Shown here piece after piece: positions 13,548 through 21,884 of a stretch of 21,948 nt of DNA (positions within the stretch are counted from its first letter, which is position 1; every line of letters begins with the position of its first letter). The position numbers and the translations under genes are program-made. The DNA comes from SIG636 sp045537905 (GTDB lineage: Bacteria; Bacillota; Clostridia; Oscillospirales; CAG-382), in assembly GCA_045537905.1 (NCBI GenBank), contig JAZSQJ010000077.1, forward strand, positions 1 through 21,948. Direction: 5' to 3'. Under the pieces are notes generated by a model. The model made no database searches. It was not told where the DNA came from and worked only from the letters and a program-made list of their open reading frames with translations.

Positions 13548-14878
13548 CTTTTTGGAACGAAATAGAAAATACCCTTTGTATGCTTGCCACGTATCTTCCT
13601 TCTATTCTTATAGCGATAGTCCCTTTCAAGGGTAAGCTAAGATTTGGAAAGACGGTTACTGTCCTTTTGGTAGCGGGGCTGTGTTTTTCGGAGCTGGCTT
13701 TGTTATATATTAACACCCGTTTCAGTTTATCCGGTGAGGCGTTATTGCTGCTTAGCTTTCTTGTTTGCACGTCCTTTGCCTTTGTTGCTATAAAAGCACA
13801 TAAGGGCAAAATTATGTTTACGCTGATAATTTTGGCTAATATAACAAACTGCGTAACCGTTTGCTCTAAATGGCTGGAAAAGCTGATGTTTGGTAAGGAA
13901 ACTGCGATGCTGTCGATAAATTATACCTTGGTTATCAGCACGCTTATAGTATCTTTCCTCATTTTTTTGCCGGTTTATTATTATTTTTCTACACACTTCA
14001 GAGAAGGCTTGTCAAAAAATGCAAACAATACACCCTGGCAATATCTGTGGGTTATACCTACCACCTTTTATATCACCTGGATTCATCACCTTCACGACAG
14101 CGGTGAGAAAATAACCACCATTGCTTTCGACTCTGCCCACGCTCTTTTCTTTTTGCTGTTGAACGCAGGTGCGTTTTTTGCTTACCATACGGTTATCCGT
14201 ATGATAAATATGCAAAGCGAAAACCTGGAGCTGGAGCGTAACAACAACGCCTTAACACTGCAGACCCTTCAACACGAAAACCTGAAAGAACGCATTGCAG
14301 AGGCAAGGCGTGCAAAGCACGATGTCAGACACCATATAGTTTATCTGGACAGCTGTTTGCAAAACGGCGAATACGAAAAAGCAAAGGAATATCTTAAGGG
14401 CTACAAAAAAAGTCTGCCCGATGACAGCTCTATCACGTTCTGCGAGCACGGCGTAGTAAACTCCTTGCTTTTATACTATGCACAGCTTTCTAAAAACAAC
14501 AGTATTGATTTTGACGTAGCGGCGGCAATTATCCCTTCTGGCACAAATTTACCTGACGACGTGTTTTCCGTTATGTTTGGAAACCTTTTAGAAAACGCAT
14601 TGGACGCTTGCTGTGAACAAACCGAGGGCAAGCGTATTATCACTGTAAAAAGCAGGGTGGATGCAGATTTTTTCTTTTTACACATAGAAAACACCTACAA
14701 CGGCAACCCGTTGCCTAACAAAAACGGCGTTTTCACGTCAAGCAAGGCGCACGGAAGCGGGCTTGGACTGGAGTCTATAAAGACTATAGTCAAGCGCTAC
14801 GACGGGATTTTTGAAACCAGCCATACCGACAAAAAATTTGCTGTTTCCGTTATTTTGAATATTCCGCAACAATTGTAA
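13544..14878 (+). CDS. AgrC-like sensor histidine kinase with GHKL ATPase domain
   Basis: The 444-residue kinase has an N-terminal membrane region with six or seven hydrophobic segments (about 1-225), a coiled linker (MQSENLELERNNNALTLQTLQHENLKERIAEARR), a phosphoacceptor H259 in RAKHDVRHHIVYL and a C-terminal GHKL ATPase. The N box is GNLLENALDAC (N347, N351) and the G box GSGLGLESIK starts at 404. This is the HPK10 layout of AgrC-type kinases, which usually detect secreted peptides. No agrB- or agrD-like gene is visible in the window, so the signal is unknown. Its ATG overlaps the regulator's TGA (ATGA). A strong bidirectional terminator follows at 14897-14934. Confidence 0.92.
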   Translation: MTFWNEIENTLCMLATYLPSILIAIVPFKGKLRFGKTVTVLLVAGLCFSELALLYINTRFSLSGEALLLLSFLVCTSFAFVAIKAHKGKIMFTLIILANITNCVTVCSKWLEKLMFGKETAMLSINYTLVISTLIVSFLIFLPVYYYFSTHFREGLSKNANNTPWQYLWVIPTTFYITWIHHLHDSGEKITTIAFDSAHALFFLLLNAGAFFAYHTVIRMINMQSENLELERNNNALTLQTLQHENLKERIAEARRAKHDVRHHIVYLDSCLQNGEYEKAKEYLKGYKKSLPDDSSITFCEHGVVNSLLLYYAQLSKNNSIDFDVAAAIIPSGTNLPDDVFSVMFGNLLENALDACCEQTEGKRIITVKSRVDADFFFLHIENTYNGNPLPNKNGVFTSSKAHGSGLGLESIKTIVKRYDGIFETSHTDKKFAVSVILNIPQQL

Positions 14879-14896
14879 TATAAAGAATATATACAG

Positions 14897-14934
14897 AAAA
14901 TCGGCTTGGAGCCAAAAAGCTCCAAGCCGATTTT
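14897..14934. terminator. Strong bidirectional terminator between the kinase and the dockerin nuclease
   Basis: A perfect 16-bp stem, AAAATCGGCTTGGAGC (14897-14912) with GCTCCAAGCCGATTTT (14919-14934), 6-nt loop, with T runs on both strands. It separates convergent genes ending at 14878 (+) and 14951 (-). Confidence 0.92.
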
Positions 14935-14950
14935 TTACCGTGTAACCGTT

Positions 14951-17900
14951 TTAATTTCCGCTTAGCATAAGCTTAAGTGTTACGTAGTCTGCGGCACTTA
15001 TATCGCCGCTGTCGTCCATATCTGCCGCAAGGAGCTGTGCCTTGCTAAAGCCGACGTCTGATTTGATGTAGCTTTTAAGGTTGATGTAGTCCGTAGCGGA
15101 AACCGTGCCTGTGCCGTCCGTATCACCCGTTACTGCCACGGTCATCTCCCGGGTGCCGTCATAGGAGCTAACAAGCCAGCCTGTGGAAACAAGGGAGGTT
15201 TCTGCCTCTTCACTGCCGTCACGGAATACCTTTACCTTGGTAAGGAAGCTGTTCTTAAAGCTGTTAAGTGCCGTGTTGGCAGGCACCTTGTATACATAGC
15301 TGCCGTCCTCGGTATATACAGCCTCATCCTTCAGGACTATGCCGTTTTTCAGGTTGTTGTTATACTCCTTGAGCACGGGATATGACGCTGATGCAGACTG
15401 ATAGTAATAGGTCTTACCTGCACCTTTGTTAAGATTGGTTTTAACCGTACCGCCGGAAAGCTGAGCGGCTGTAAAGGTGCTGTGTGCATCCGCCTGAGTG
15501 CCGTTTACTGCGTAGCTTGCTCCGCTTACTGCCAGGGCGTAGTTGTTGCTGATATAGCTTGTATTACCGCCTGTGGCGTTGTTGTTGTAGAAAAGCTGGT
15601 ATACCACAGTGTTTGTGCCGTTTCCAACCACATTACCTGCGTTATAGCAATCCTTGACATAGGTTTTGGCACCGCTGAAATAGGCTACTAAGCCACAGGC
15701 TCTTTGTACAACGCCGTTAGTACCGCCGTTTACGGTTATAGTACCCACGTTGTAGCAGTGGAATATACCGTTGCCCGTACTGCCGCCCATAAAGTAGCCC
15801 GCTATACCGCCTGCACCCTTTGTGCCATAGGTACTGCCTGCGTCAGCGGTGGTAATACTGCCCGTGTTGCCGCAGGCTGTTATTTTGTAGTTGTATCCGC
15901 TTGCCGCACCGTTGGTGGAAAGTCTGCCCGCTATACCGCCTGCATTAGTGGTTGCCTCTACCTTGCCGTGGTTGTAGCAATCCGTAATATAAAGTGCGTT
16001 TACAGTGTTTATCGTTGCACCCGTGCTATCCACATAGCTTACGCTACCCGAACCGTAAATACCGCCCGCGATAAAGTTTGTTGAGGCGGTTGAATAGTGA
16101 ACATAACCATGGTTGGTACAGCCGGAAACTCTTGCACATCCTACGGAATAGCCAAGGATACCTGCCGCACGGGAGCCGCCGCCTGTTACCTCACCGTAGT
16201 TTGCCGTGTTTGTTACGTTACATATATAGCTTACCGTTGCGGTTTTTACACCGTAACGGGCAATTATGCCGCCTGCATAGGAATCACCCTGTACCTTGCC
16301 CTTGTTAACGCAGCCGTCTATTACAAGAGAGGGGCCTTCCACCTCACCAAACAGACCGCCCGCTATAGAACCGGAAACGTTGCCGTAGTTAGAGCAGTTT
16401 ATTGCCGCTATTTTAGCTCCGTCTGCCGTAAAGCCCACAAGACCGCCCGTGGTTGTGCCGCCGTAAAGGTGTACGTTTGTTACTACGTTTTCAAACCTTG
16501 CATCTGCAGTGCTCTTAATACCTATGGCACCGTTGTACGTGCCCTTTCCGTTTATCTCGCCCTTTACCTTAAGGTTCTTTACGGTGCCGCTGATATCGGC
16601 AAACATAGGAGCGCTTGTTGTTACGGTGTAGCCGTTACCGTCAAATACGCCCGTAAATTTTGAAGCGTAGGAGGTGTTAAGAGTAATATCTGCCGTAAGA
16701 TAGTATCTGCCGCCTGGGCTCATTACCGCAAACTCCTCAGCGGTGCTTATAGCGGTATCAGCTTCTCCCCATCTGGTATCTATAAGCAAATTGAAGGCTG
16801 CTTGCTGGTCGGCTGTAAGACCGCCTATGGTATAAGCGCTTGCTGTAAAGGAGGCTGTTGCCATTAACGCCTTTGAGGTAGGCGTAAAATTATATGCACC
16901 TGTAGCAACGGAGGTGGTGCCATCCTCTGCGGTGGTGGTTCCGCCGTCTGTAGAGTCAAGGAAGCAGCTGCAAACAGCCTCGCTTACCGTTTGAGCAGTG
17001 TTGAAGCTTATATACAATTTGGTGTATGTGCTGTTGCTTAAATTAAAGCCGGCTGTAAGGTTATTGACGTCTCCGTCGGTGCTGTGGTAATAGTCAAAGC
17101 GTTTAACCAGAGTGCCATCCTCGGTGTAGCCTATGCTGCGTGCAGTTCTGTCAATGGGGAAAATCAAATCAGCCGCTATACTGCCCGATTTATCATAGGC
17201 GATAGCCTTTGCTATTCTGTCGGTATGATACGTTACCTGTGTAGCATCCTCGTTTAACGTAACAAAGCGTACACTTTCCGTGGAGGATATTTTATCCGTA
17301 TCGGTATAGGATGCAGAGTAGATCATAGGACAATAGGCTATACTGCCTGCAGGCACTATTGCCTGCCCTTCTACCCGTGCCATCTTCATCTGAGAGCTTA
17401 CAGCTGATGCAGCAACGGACTTGCAAGCGGCTTCGTCTGCATTGCTGTAGTTCCACAGTATAAAGTCGTAAAGGTCAAGGGGAACGGAGGAAACGTTAAT
17501 TATTTCCACGCCCTCGTACATATCCGTACCGGGACTGTTTTTGATAACCTCCGTTATATAAAGGGGGTTACCGAAGAACAGTGTAATACGCTCTACGTTA
17601 CTGTAAACACCGTTTACCCTTGCACAGTACTTTATAACCGTATCCTTTGTTACGGAGATAACACCGGGATACAGCTTACGAGTATCAGAGTTGCGAGGGT
17701 CGCTGCTGTCCGTGGTGTAGTATATCTCTCCGTCACCGTTAAGGGTTACGCTCTGGGGAGCGTTGTAAATACCTGTAGAGTGGGAGGCGAGAGGCGCTAC
17801 CGCCTTGTTAATCGTGTAGGTAGCAACGACGGGAAGGTGGTCGGAGGCAATCCTCAGCTCAGGGGCACCGTTGCCCACCTCGTAAGTAAGAGGAGTTAAC

Positions 17901-19573
17901 GCCTCACTACTGTAGAATATATGGTCTATGGGTAAATTGGGCGCTCTTGCAAAGGCCGCAGAGCTTATGTTACCCATAGAATACTCGTATCTTATAAAGC
18001 CGTCGTTTGCATAGATAGTATCCGCAAGCTTTGTAAGGATAAGCTTATACGAGGCGTCGTTACTACGCATATTGAAGTCCCCTGTAAATACAGTAGGTAT
18101 AGTACCGTAAACGGCGTAAACCTTTTTTATGGTATCCAAAGCCTGGGTTGCGTTGGATAAACGTGCCTCCAGAGCTTCCTCGGCGGTATAATCGGTATAG
18201 GTGTCCAGATTCAATGCAAAATGAGCATTCAAGGCAAGGACGTAACCGCCGCCAACCTTGTCCTTAAGCACCGCCCACGCCAAGCCCTTTGTGCCGCTGT
18301 ACGCCGCCTTTTGTGCCGCAGTCATACCTTTAATATTGTAGCTCTTGTCAAACAGCAGGGCACCGTGTCCAACGTTATTGTTGGCTGCACTGTTGCTTTC
18401 CAGCGTAAAACGCTTGGTATTATACATTATGGGCACCATGGTTACGACGTTTGCCACCGTGGTATCCGTTCTGTACTCGTCAACTATAGCGTAGCCTGCG
18501 TTGCTGGCAAGCAGGCTGGTAATACCGCTTTTGTTTGCGGCAGAACGCTCCTGAAAACCAACTATGTCGGGATGAAAGCCTGCAACCACGTTATACATAT
18601 GAGTGGTGCGGTTAAGTCCGTCGCTTAAAGCGGCGGTTGCCTGATTTTCGTAAAGGGTGTTGAAGGTCATAACCTTCATCGTGTTACCGTTATCGGGAGC
18701 CTTTGGAGGCTGGTAGCTTACACTTTCCTTGGTAACGCCTGTAGGTATATCCCCAAGGCCCGTATAAACTATAAAGTCATCCATGTACGCCTTAATCTTT
18801 GCGGTGGTTTTAAGAGCTATGGCAGAGGCGTACTGCTGCGCCGCCATAAACAGCTCCTTATACTTGGCTACAGGAACGGAAACCTTGGTGCCGTTAATAT
18901 AAACCGTAGGGCCCTTGTCAATGTCAACGGCTATCCTTATGGTAACCTCTTTACCCACCATAGGATAATCGGTGTTAGCGGAAGCGTTAGCAGAAGCCGC
19001 AGGAACGCCGAACAGCTTATAGGAAATAGAGCTGTTACCCGTGGCAGGCATATAGTAGCTGCCGGTAGAATCGTCATAGCTGTACCAGCTATAGGCTCTT
19101 ACCTGGTTGTTACCGTAGCCCGCTACACGCAGATGCACGGTGTTATAGGACTTGTATCCGTTATAGTTATATATGAGACAGGAATACTTGGTGTAATCCG
19201 TAGCGGCAACGTATTTCAGCTTATAGGCAATTGTGTAGTCGCTTTTTGCAACTTCACTCATAGCGGCATCGTCCAACACTGTAACATAGGAATCCGAGGT
19301 AGAGGTGGAGCCCGTAGTGTCACACAAAAGCTTTCCGCCGTCTATGGAATAGGTTACGGAATTGGAGCGAAACTCCTCTGCCAAAGTCCAGCCCAAGGTA
19401 GAAAGAACCTTGGAGTTGCCGGTGGTGTTGGCATAGTTAAAGTCCTCGTAATAAATAACGGTGCCGTTTGCAAGACCGCCTGCCGCACTTATGTCAGTTA
19501 CATCCCCTAACCACGGAAACAGACCGGTAAGCACTACAAACACAAGCAAAACCGCCATACTTCTTTTTGCCAT
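14951..19573 (-). CDS. Secreted endonuclease/exonuclease/phosphatase-domain protein with GLUG repeats and dockerin
   Basis: A 1540-residue exported protein. Start at 19573: GGGGGG lies 7 bp upstream and a signal peptide follows (MAKRSMAVLLVFVVLTGLFPW). Order: lectin-like beta-sandwich region (about 35-265); endonuclease/exonuclease/phosphatase domain (about 295-590) with E342 (FQER), H451 (NAHF), D499/N501 (GDFN), DHIFYS, and D578/H579 (SDHLPV), all expected active-site residues; chitobiase C-terminal-like segment (about 598-662, IYYTTDSSDPRNSD); lamin-tail-like domain (about 665-800); a linker; GLUG-type repeats (about 990-1340) with seven CxNxGxV-like units such as GCVNKGKV; and a type I dockerin from about 1482 (DTDGTGTVSATD, DMDDSGDISAAD). 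It most likely hydrolyses DNA, but members of this fold also cleave phospholipids or sugar phosphates, so the substrate is open. It is probably monocistronic. Confidence 0.88.
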   Translation of the reverse strand: MAKRSMAVLLVFVVLTGLFPWLGDVTDISAAGGLANGTVIYYEDFNYANTTGNSKVLSTLGWTLAEEFRSNSVTYSIDGGKLLCDTTGSTSTSDSYVTVLDDAAMSEVAKSDYTIAYKLKYVAATDYTKYSCLIYNYNGYKSYNTVHLRVAGYGNNQVRAYSWYSYDDSTGSYYMPATGNSSISYKLFGVPAASANASANTDYPMVGKEVTIRIAVDIDKGPTVYINGTKVSVPVAKYKELFMAAQQYASAIALKTTAKIKAYMDDFIVYTGLGDIPTGVTKESVSYQPPKAPDNGNTMKVMTFNTLYENQATAALSDGLNRTTHMYNVVAGFHPDIVGFQERSAANKSGITSLLASNAGYAIVDEYRTDTTVANVVTMVPIMYNTKRFTLESNSAANNNVGHGALLFDKSYNIKGMTAAQKAAYSGTKGLAWAVLKDKVGGGYVLALNAHFALNLDTYTDYTAEEALEARLSNATQALDTIKKVYAVYGTIPTVFTGDFNMRSNDASYKLILTKLADTIYANDGFIRYEYSMGNISSAAFARAPNLPIDHIFYSSEALTPLTYEVGNGAPELRIASDHLPVVATYTINKAVAPLASHSTGIYNAPQSVTLNGDGEIYYTTDSSDPRNSDTRKLYPGVISVTKDTVIKYCARVNGVYSNVERITLFFGNPLYITEVIKNSPGTDMYEGVEIINVSSVPLDLYDFILWNYSNADEAACKSVAASAVSSQMKMARVEGQAIVPAGSIAYCPMIYSASYTDTDKISSTESVRFVTLNEDATQVTYHTDRIAKAIAYDKSGSIAADLIFPIDRTARSIGYTEDGTLVKRFDYYHSTDGDVNNLTAGFNLSNSTYTKLYISFNTAQTVSEAVCSCFLDSTDGGTTTAEDGTTSVATGAYNFTPTSKALMATASFTASAYTIGGLTADQQAAFNLLIDTRWGEADTAISTAEEFAVMSPGGRYYLTADITLNTSYASKFTGVFDGNGYTVTTSAPMFADISGTVKNLKVKGEINGKGTYNGAIGIKSTADARFENVVTNVHLYGGTTTGGLVGFTADGAKIAAINCSNYGNVSGSIAGGLFGEVEGPSLVIDGCVNKGKVQGDSYAGGIIARYGVKTATVSYICNVTNTANYGEVTGGGSRAAGILGYSVGCARVSGCTNHGYVHYSTASTNFIAGGIYGSGSVSYVDSTGATINTVNALYITDCYNHGKVEATTNAGGIAGRLSTNGAASGYNYKITACGNTGSITTADAGSTYGTKGAGGIAGYFMGGSTGNGIFHCYNVGTITVNGGTNGVVQRACGLVAYFSGAKTYVKDCYNAGNVVGNGTNTVVYQLFYNNNATGGNTSYISNNYALAVSGASYAVNGTQADAHSTFTAAQLSGGTVKTNLNKGAGKTYYYQSASASYPVLKEYNNNLKNGIVLKDEAVYTEDGSYVYKVPANTALNSFKNSFLTKVKVFRDGSEEAETSLVSTGWLVSSYDGTREMTVAVTGDTDGTGTVSATDYINLKSYIKSDVGFSKAQLLAADMDDSGDISAADYVTLKLMLSGN

Positions 19574-19606
19574 AATGTTGCCCCCCCTTAATACATTTGA
19601 TAATTT

Positions 19607-19635
19607 ATGATACCACCGCTGTACACTTATTACAA
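19607..19635 (-). promoter_or_regulatory. Probable promoter of the dockerin nuclease gene
   Basis: On the minus strand TTGTAA (19635-19630), 17-bp spacer, TATCAT (19612-19607). Both boxes depart from consensus at two positions; the start codon lies 34 bp downstream. Confidence 0.5.
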
Positions 19636-19849
19636 CACTTTTGTTTATCATTTTTGTATCTTTGTGCACTTTGCACTGTTACAGCATAGGATTTTTTAGC
19701 ATAATAACAGTTGGCTCCATTTACACCTTGTGAAAAGAGAACTAAATACATATTAAACAAACGTGCAAAAAACGAAAAAACGCAAACACACAATAGGAGC
19801 ATATATGTAAAAAACACTTTGGGCAAGCCGTTCTTTGCACACAAAATCA

Positions 19850-19894
19850 CCCCACGAAGTCTGACAACTTCGTGGGGACCCCGACAAAAAGGGG
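19850..19894. repeat. Hairpin cluster with CCCCACGAAGT arms
   Basis: CCCCACGAAGT (19850-19860) pairs perfectly with ACTTCGTGGGG (19867-19877). A second small stem, CCCC (19879-19882) with GGGG (19891-19894), follows directly. No T run follows on the plus strand. Confidence 0.6.
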
Positions 19895-19914
19895 CTGAGC
19901 AATGATGTGACCCC

Positions 19915-19969
19915 AAAAAGTTAGACTTTTTATAGCGTAGTAGTTTTATGACTGCTACGCTATATTTTT
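19915..19969. terminator. Double hairpin at the end of the cyclase-family gene, probable terminator
   Basis: TATAGCGTAGTAG (19931-19943) pairs with CTGCTACGCTATA (19952-19964) with one G-T pair, and the cyclase stop codon lies within the right arm. A smaller stem, AAAAAGT (19915-19921) with ACTTTTT (19925-19931), follows on the minus strand and supplies the T-rich end. Confidence 0.65.
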
Positions 19970-20517
19970 GCAACAACACGGCAAGGTAAGCCTGTAAGCT
20001 CCTCACAGCTAAGGGGATACGTATATACAGTAAAGCCGCCGTCGTGTTTTAACAGTGTTTTCAAATTGCAAAGGTTTTCTATTATAAAAACGCCTCTGTC
20101 GGCACAGTACCGGTCCTTGGGTGTATGCTCCTTCCCACGTCTGACGCCTGCAAAATCAAGCCCGATGATAGATACGCCCTTGTCCAAAAGAGCGTCTATC
20201 AGCTCATTGGAAAGCTGTGGATGCTCTGAAAAATACACCTTACTGCCATAGGCTTCCTTTTCAACGTATCCCGTGTAAAAAACCACAAACGTATCCTTAT
20301 CAACAATAGACATCTTGACGTCCCCTATATCTATATCGCGGTCGGTTACTGCACTTACGTCAAAAATAACACCCTTACGCTCTGTATATTCCAAGGGAAA
20401 AATCTTATCCATTACATCAAAATGGGTACCCAGATGCCCTGCCAACGCTTTGTTTTTATTAGCATTAGCCTCTGCAATCATTTCCGCGGTAATTTTTAAG
20501 GTAATATCTATTAGCAT
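19960..20517 (-). CDS. Cyclase-family metal-dependent hydrolase (kynurenine formamidase-like)
   Basis: A 185-residue cytoplasmic protein resembling the PF04199 cyclase/KynB family, whose members hydrolyse amide or cyclic bonds with a metal bound by HxGTHxD. That motif is present as H28-L-G-T-H32-F-D34. The early LIDITLKIT strand and the late GLDFAGVRRGKEHTPKDRYCADRGVFIIENLCNL block match the family pattern. It is shorter than typical members (about 200-260) and the proline and histidine after HxGTHxD are changed (FDVMDKIFP), so substrate and activity are uncertain. Start at 20517 has GGAGG 8 bp upstream; a longer frame to 20571 has no such site. It lies 119 bp downstream of trxB, with a hairpin between, and may be separately transcribed. 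Confidence 0.75.
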   Translation of the reverse strand: MLIDITLKITAEMIAEANANKNKALAGHLGTHFDVMDKIFPLEYTERKGVIFDVSAVTDRDIDIGDVKMSIVDKDTFVVFYTGYVEKEAYGSKVYFSEHPQLSNELIDALLDKGVSIIGLDFAGVRRGKEHTPKDRYCADRGVFIIENLCNLKTLLKHDGGFTVYTYPLSCEELTGLPCRVVAKI

Positions 20518-20575
20518 ATTTTCTGCCTCCGTTTTTTGTTTTGACGCCTGTATTGTATCACAGCAAAACAATAAT

Positions 20576-20634
20576 TAAAAGAGGCTTAGCTGATTTTGTT
20601 TGTAATTTTGCAAAGCCAAATCAAGCCTGAAGAT
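20576..20634 (-). terminator. Probable terminator after trxB
   Basis: On the minus strand AGGCTTGATTT can pair with AAATC-AGCT-AAGCCT (one 4-nt bulge), followed by CTTTTTAATT. It lies immediately beyond the trxB stop. Confidence 0.5.
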
Positions 20635-20636
20635 TT

Positions 20637-21572
20637 TTAGATAGAACCGCCTTGACGCTCCAGATACTCCTCAGCCGATTGTACCGCTACAGAACCGTCT
20701 GCAACGGCGGTCACCACCTGACGCAGGGGTTTTGTTCTTACGTCCCCTGCGGCATAAACCCCTTCAACCGATGTTTTTGTGTTTTCTGCCGCAATTATAT
20801 ATCCGTCGCCGTCAAGCTCAAGCTGACCGCCGAGAAACTCCGTTGCAGGCTTTCTTCCGATACTTACAAACACGCCGTGGCAGGACACAAGGCTTTCTTC
20901 CCCCTTGGCATTTATAAGACGTACACCTGTTATCTTGTCCTCGCAAACCAGCTCTTTAACCGTGCTGTTCCATCTTAATTCCACGTTCTCTGTTTTTGCA
21001 AGCTGGTCACGGTATATTTTCGTTGCACGGAGAGTGTTTTTCCGATGTACAAGGATAAGCTTTTTGGCAAAACGGCTAAGCAACAAGGCGTCTGTAACGG
21101 CGGTATTGCCGCCACCAACCACCACAACAGTTTTCCCTTTGTAAAACATACCGTCACAAACGGCACAATAGTGTATCCCTCTGCCAACCAGCCCCTCTTC
21201 CCTGTCAATGCCCAGCTTTCTGGGATAAGCTCCCGTAGCGATAACGACGGTTTTTCCATACAAAGCTCCTGACACGGTTTCGACCGCCTTAGGGTTTTCA
21301 CTTAGCTTTACACCGATAACCCTGGCGTTTTCGCTTTTTGCCCCAAAGCGTTCTGCGTGTTGTTTCATTCTGTGTGCCAGGGACGAGCCGTCTATCCCCT
21401 CCAAGCCGGGATAATTGTCTATTTGATTTGCAAGAGTAAGCTGTCCCCCTGTGTAAGAGCCTTCCAGTACAATTGCATTAAGTCCTGCCCTGGCGGCATA
21501 AAGGGCTGTGCTGTAGCCTGCAGGCCCCCCGCCTATTATTATCATATCATAAAGGATATCTGTGTTGCTCAT
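20637..21572 (-). CDS. trxB: Thioredoxin reductase (NADPH)
   Basis: A 311-residue flavoenzyme that reduces thioredoxin with NADPH through FAD and a redox disulphide. Visible motifs: FAD-binding GGGPAG (14-19), redox C136-A-V-C139-D, NADPH-binding GGGNTAVTDALLLS and HRKNTLRA, and C-terminal FAD motif GVYAAGDV. The usual CATC is CAVC here. Start at 21572 is set by AAAGGAG 8 bp upstream; the frame is open for 17 more codons to 21623, but those lie in the hairpin-bearing leader. Length is normal for the family. No thioredoxin gene is in the window. A terminator-like hairpin in the leader (21616-21632) may affect expression. Confidence 0.95.
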   Translation of the reverse strand: MSNTDILYDMIIIGGGPAGYSTALYAARAGLNAIVLEGSYTGGQLTLANQIDNYPGLEGIDGSSLAHRMKQHAERFGAKSENARVIGVKLSENPKAVETVSGALYGKTVVIATGAYPRKLGIDREEGLVGRGIHYCAVCDGMFYKGKTVVVVGGGNTAVTDALLLSRFAKKLILVHRKNTLRATKIYRDQLAKTENVELRWNSTVKELVCEDKITGVRLINAKGEESLVSCHGVFVSIGRKPATEFLGGQLELDGDGYIIAAENTKTSVEGVYAAGDVRTKPLRQVVTAVADGSVAVQSAEEYLERQGGSI

Positions 21573-21612
21573 ATAACGCTCTCCTTTCACTTGCCGACGA
21601 CAGAATAAAAAC

Positions 21613-21636
21613 ACCCTCCGCATTAAGCGGAGAGGT
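21613..21636. repeat. 24-bp hairpin repeat, copy 1, in the trxB leader
   Basis: An exact match to 21861-21884, in direct orientation and 248 bp away. It contains the stem CTCCGC (21616-21621) with GCGGAG (21627-21632), loop ATTAA. On the minus strand, towards trxB, the stem is followed by GGTGTTTTTATT, which looks like a terminator or attenuator. Confidence 0.85.
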
Positions 21637-21692
21637 CAGACCGCTGACAAAGGCACAGAGCACGAAAAAGAATAAAATATACTCATTCTAAA

Positions 21693-21729
21693 GTAGAAAA
21701 TTCAGGGAAAATTTCCCTGAATTTTCTAC
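21693..21729. repeat. 37-bp near-perfect palindrome
   Basis: GTAGAAAATTCAGGGAAA (21693-21710) is the exact reverse complement of TTTCCCTGAATTTTCTAC (21712-21729), with one base between. A T-rich stretch follows on the plus strand, so it may end a transcript or form the core of a repeat element. Confidence 0.85.
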
Positions 21730-21782
21730 ATTTTATTTGTTTTTTCGTTCAAAACGAACCTCAGCTCACAGTACTTAGTACA

Positions 21783-21860
21783 GTTATCGCCTCGGTTCGT
21801 CTTGCCTGCACTCTTTCTCAGCACTCTGCCAGCTTGATGACAAGGTTTGTCATCAAGCTG
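21783..21860 (+). repeat. Dispersed 78-bp repeat, copy 2 (first copy at 474-551)
   Basis: Same orientation as copy 1, with three substitutions. It includes the terminal hairpin CAGCTTGATGACAA (21830-21843), GGT, TTGTCATCAAGCTG (21847-21860). This copy also has an upstream extension in which ACGAACC (21754-21760) pairs with GGTTCGT (21794-21800); copy 1 lacks that left arm. Confidence 0.85.
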
Positions 21861-21884
21861 ACCCTCCGCATTAAGCGGAGAGGT
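21861..21884. repeat. 24-bp hairpin repeat, copy 2
   Basis: Identical to 21613-21636 and directly adjoining the end of the 78-bp repeat, so the two modules are probably parts of one larger repeat family. Confidence 0.85.

Larger units (their letters stand above)
19574..19959. other. 386-bp intergenic region rich in hairpins, no gene seen
   Basis: It contains the likely promoter of the nuclease gene near its left end (19607-19635), a small dyad GTGCA-CTT-TGCAC (19664-19676), an AT-rich stretch without a credible open frame (19700-19845), and a row of hairpins at 19850-19964. Frames crossing it on either strand lack ribosome binding sites or family resemblance. Confidence 0.6.

Noticed and set aside
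15482..16663. Several plus-strand frames opposite the GLUG repeat region
   Set aside because: The repetitive coding strand produces open frames on the opposite strand; products lack domains and start signals.
19711..20006. Frames on both strands across the nuclease-cyclase gap
   Set aside because: They cross hairpins and overlap the cyclase gene end, with no start signal or recognisable protein features.
21613..21884. CRISPR-like array from the two 24-bp repeats
   Set aside because: Only two copies, separated by 224 bp that contain other repeats and palindromes; no regular spacers and no cas genes.
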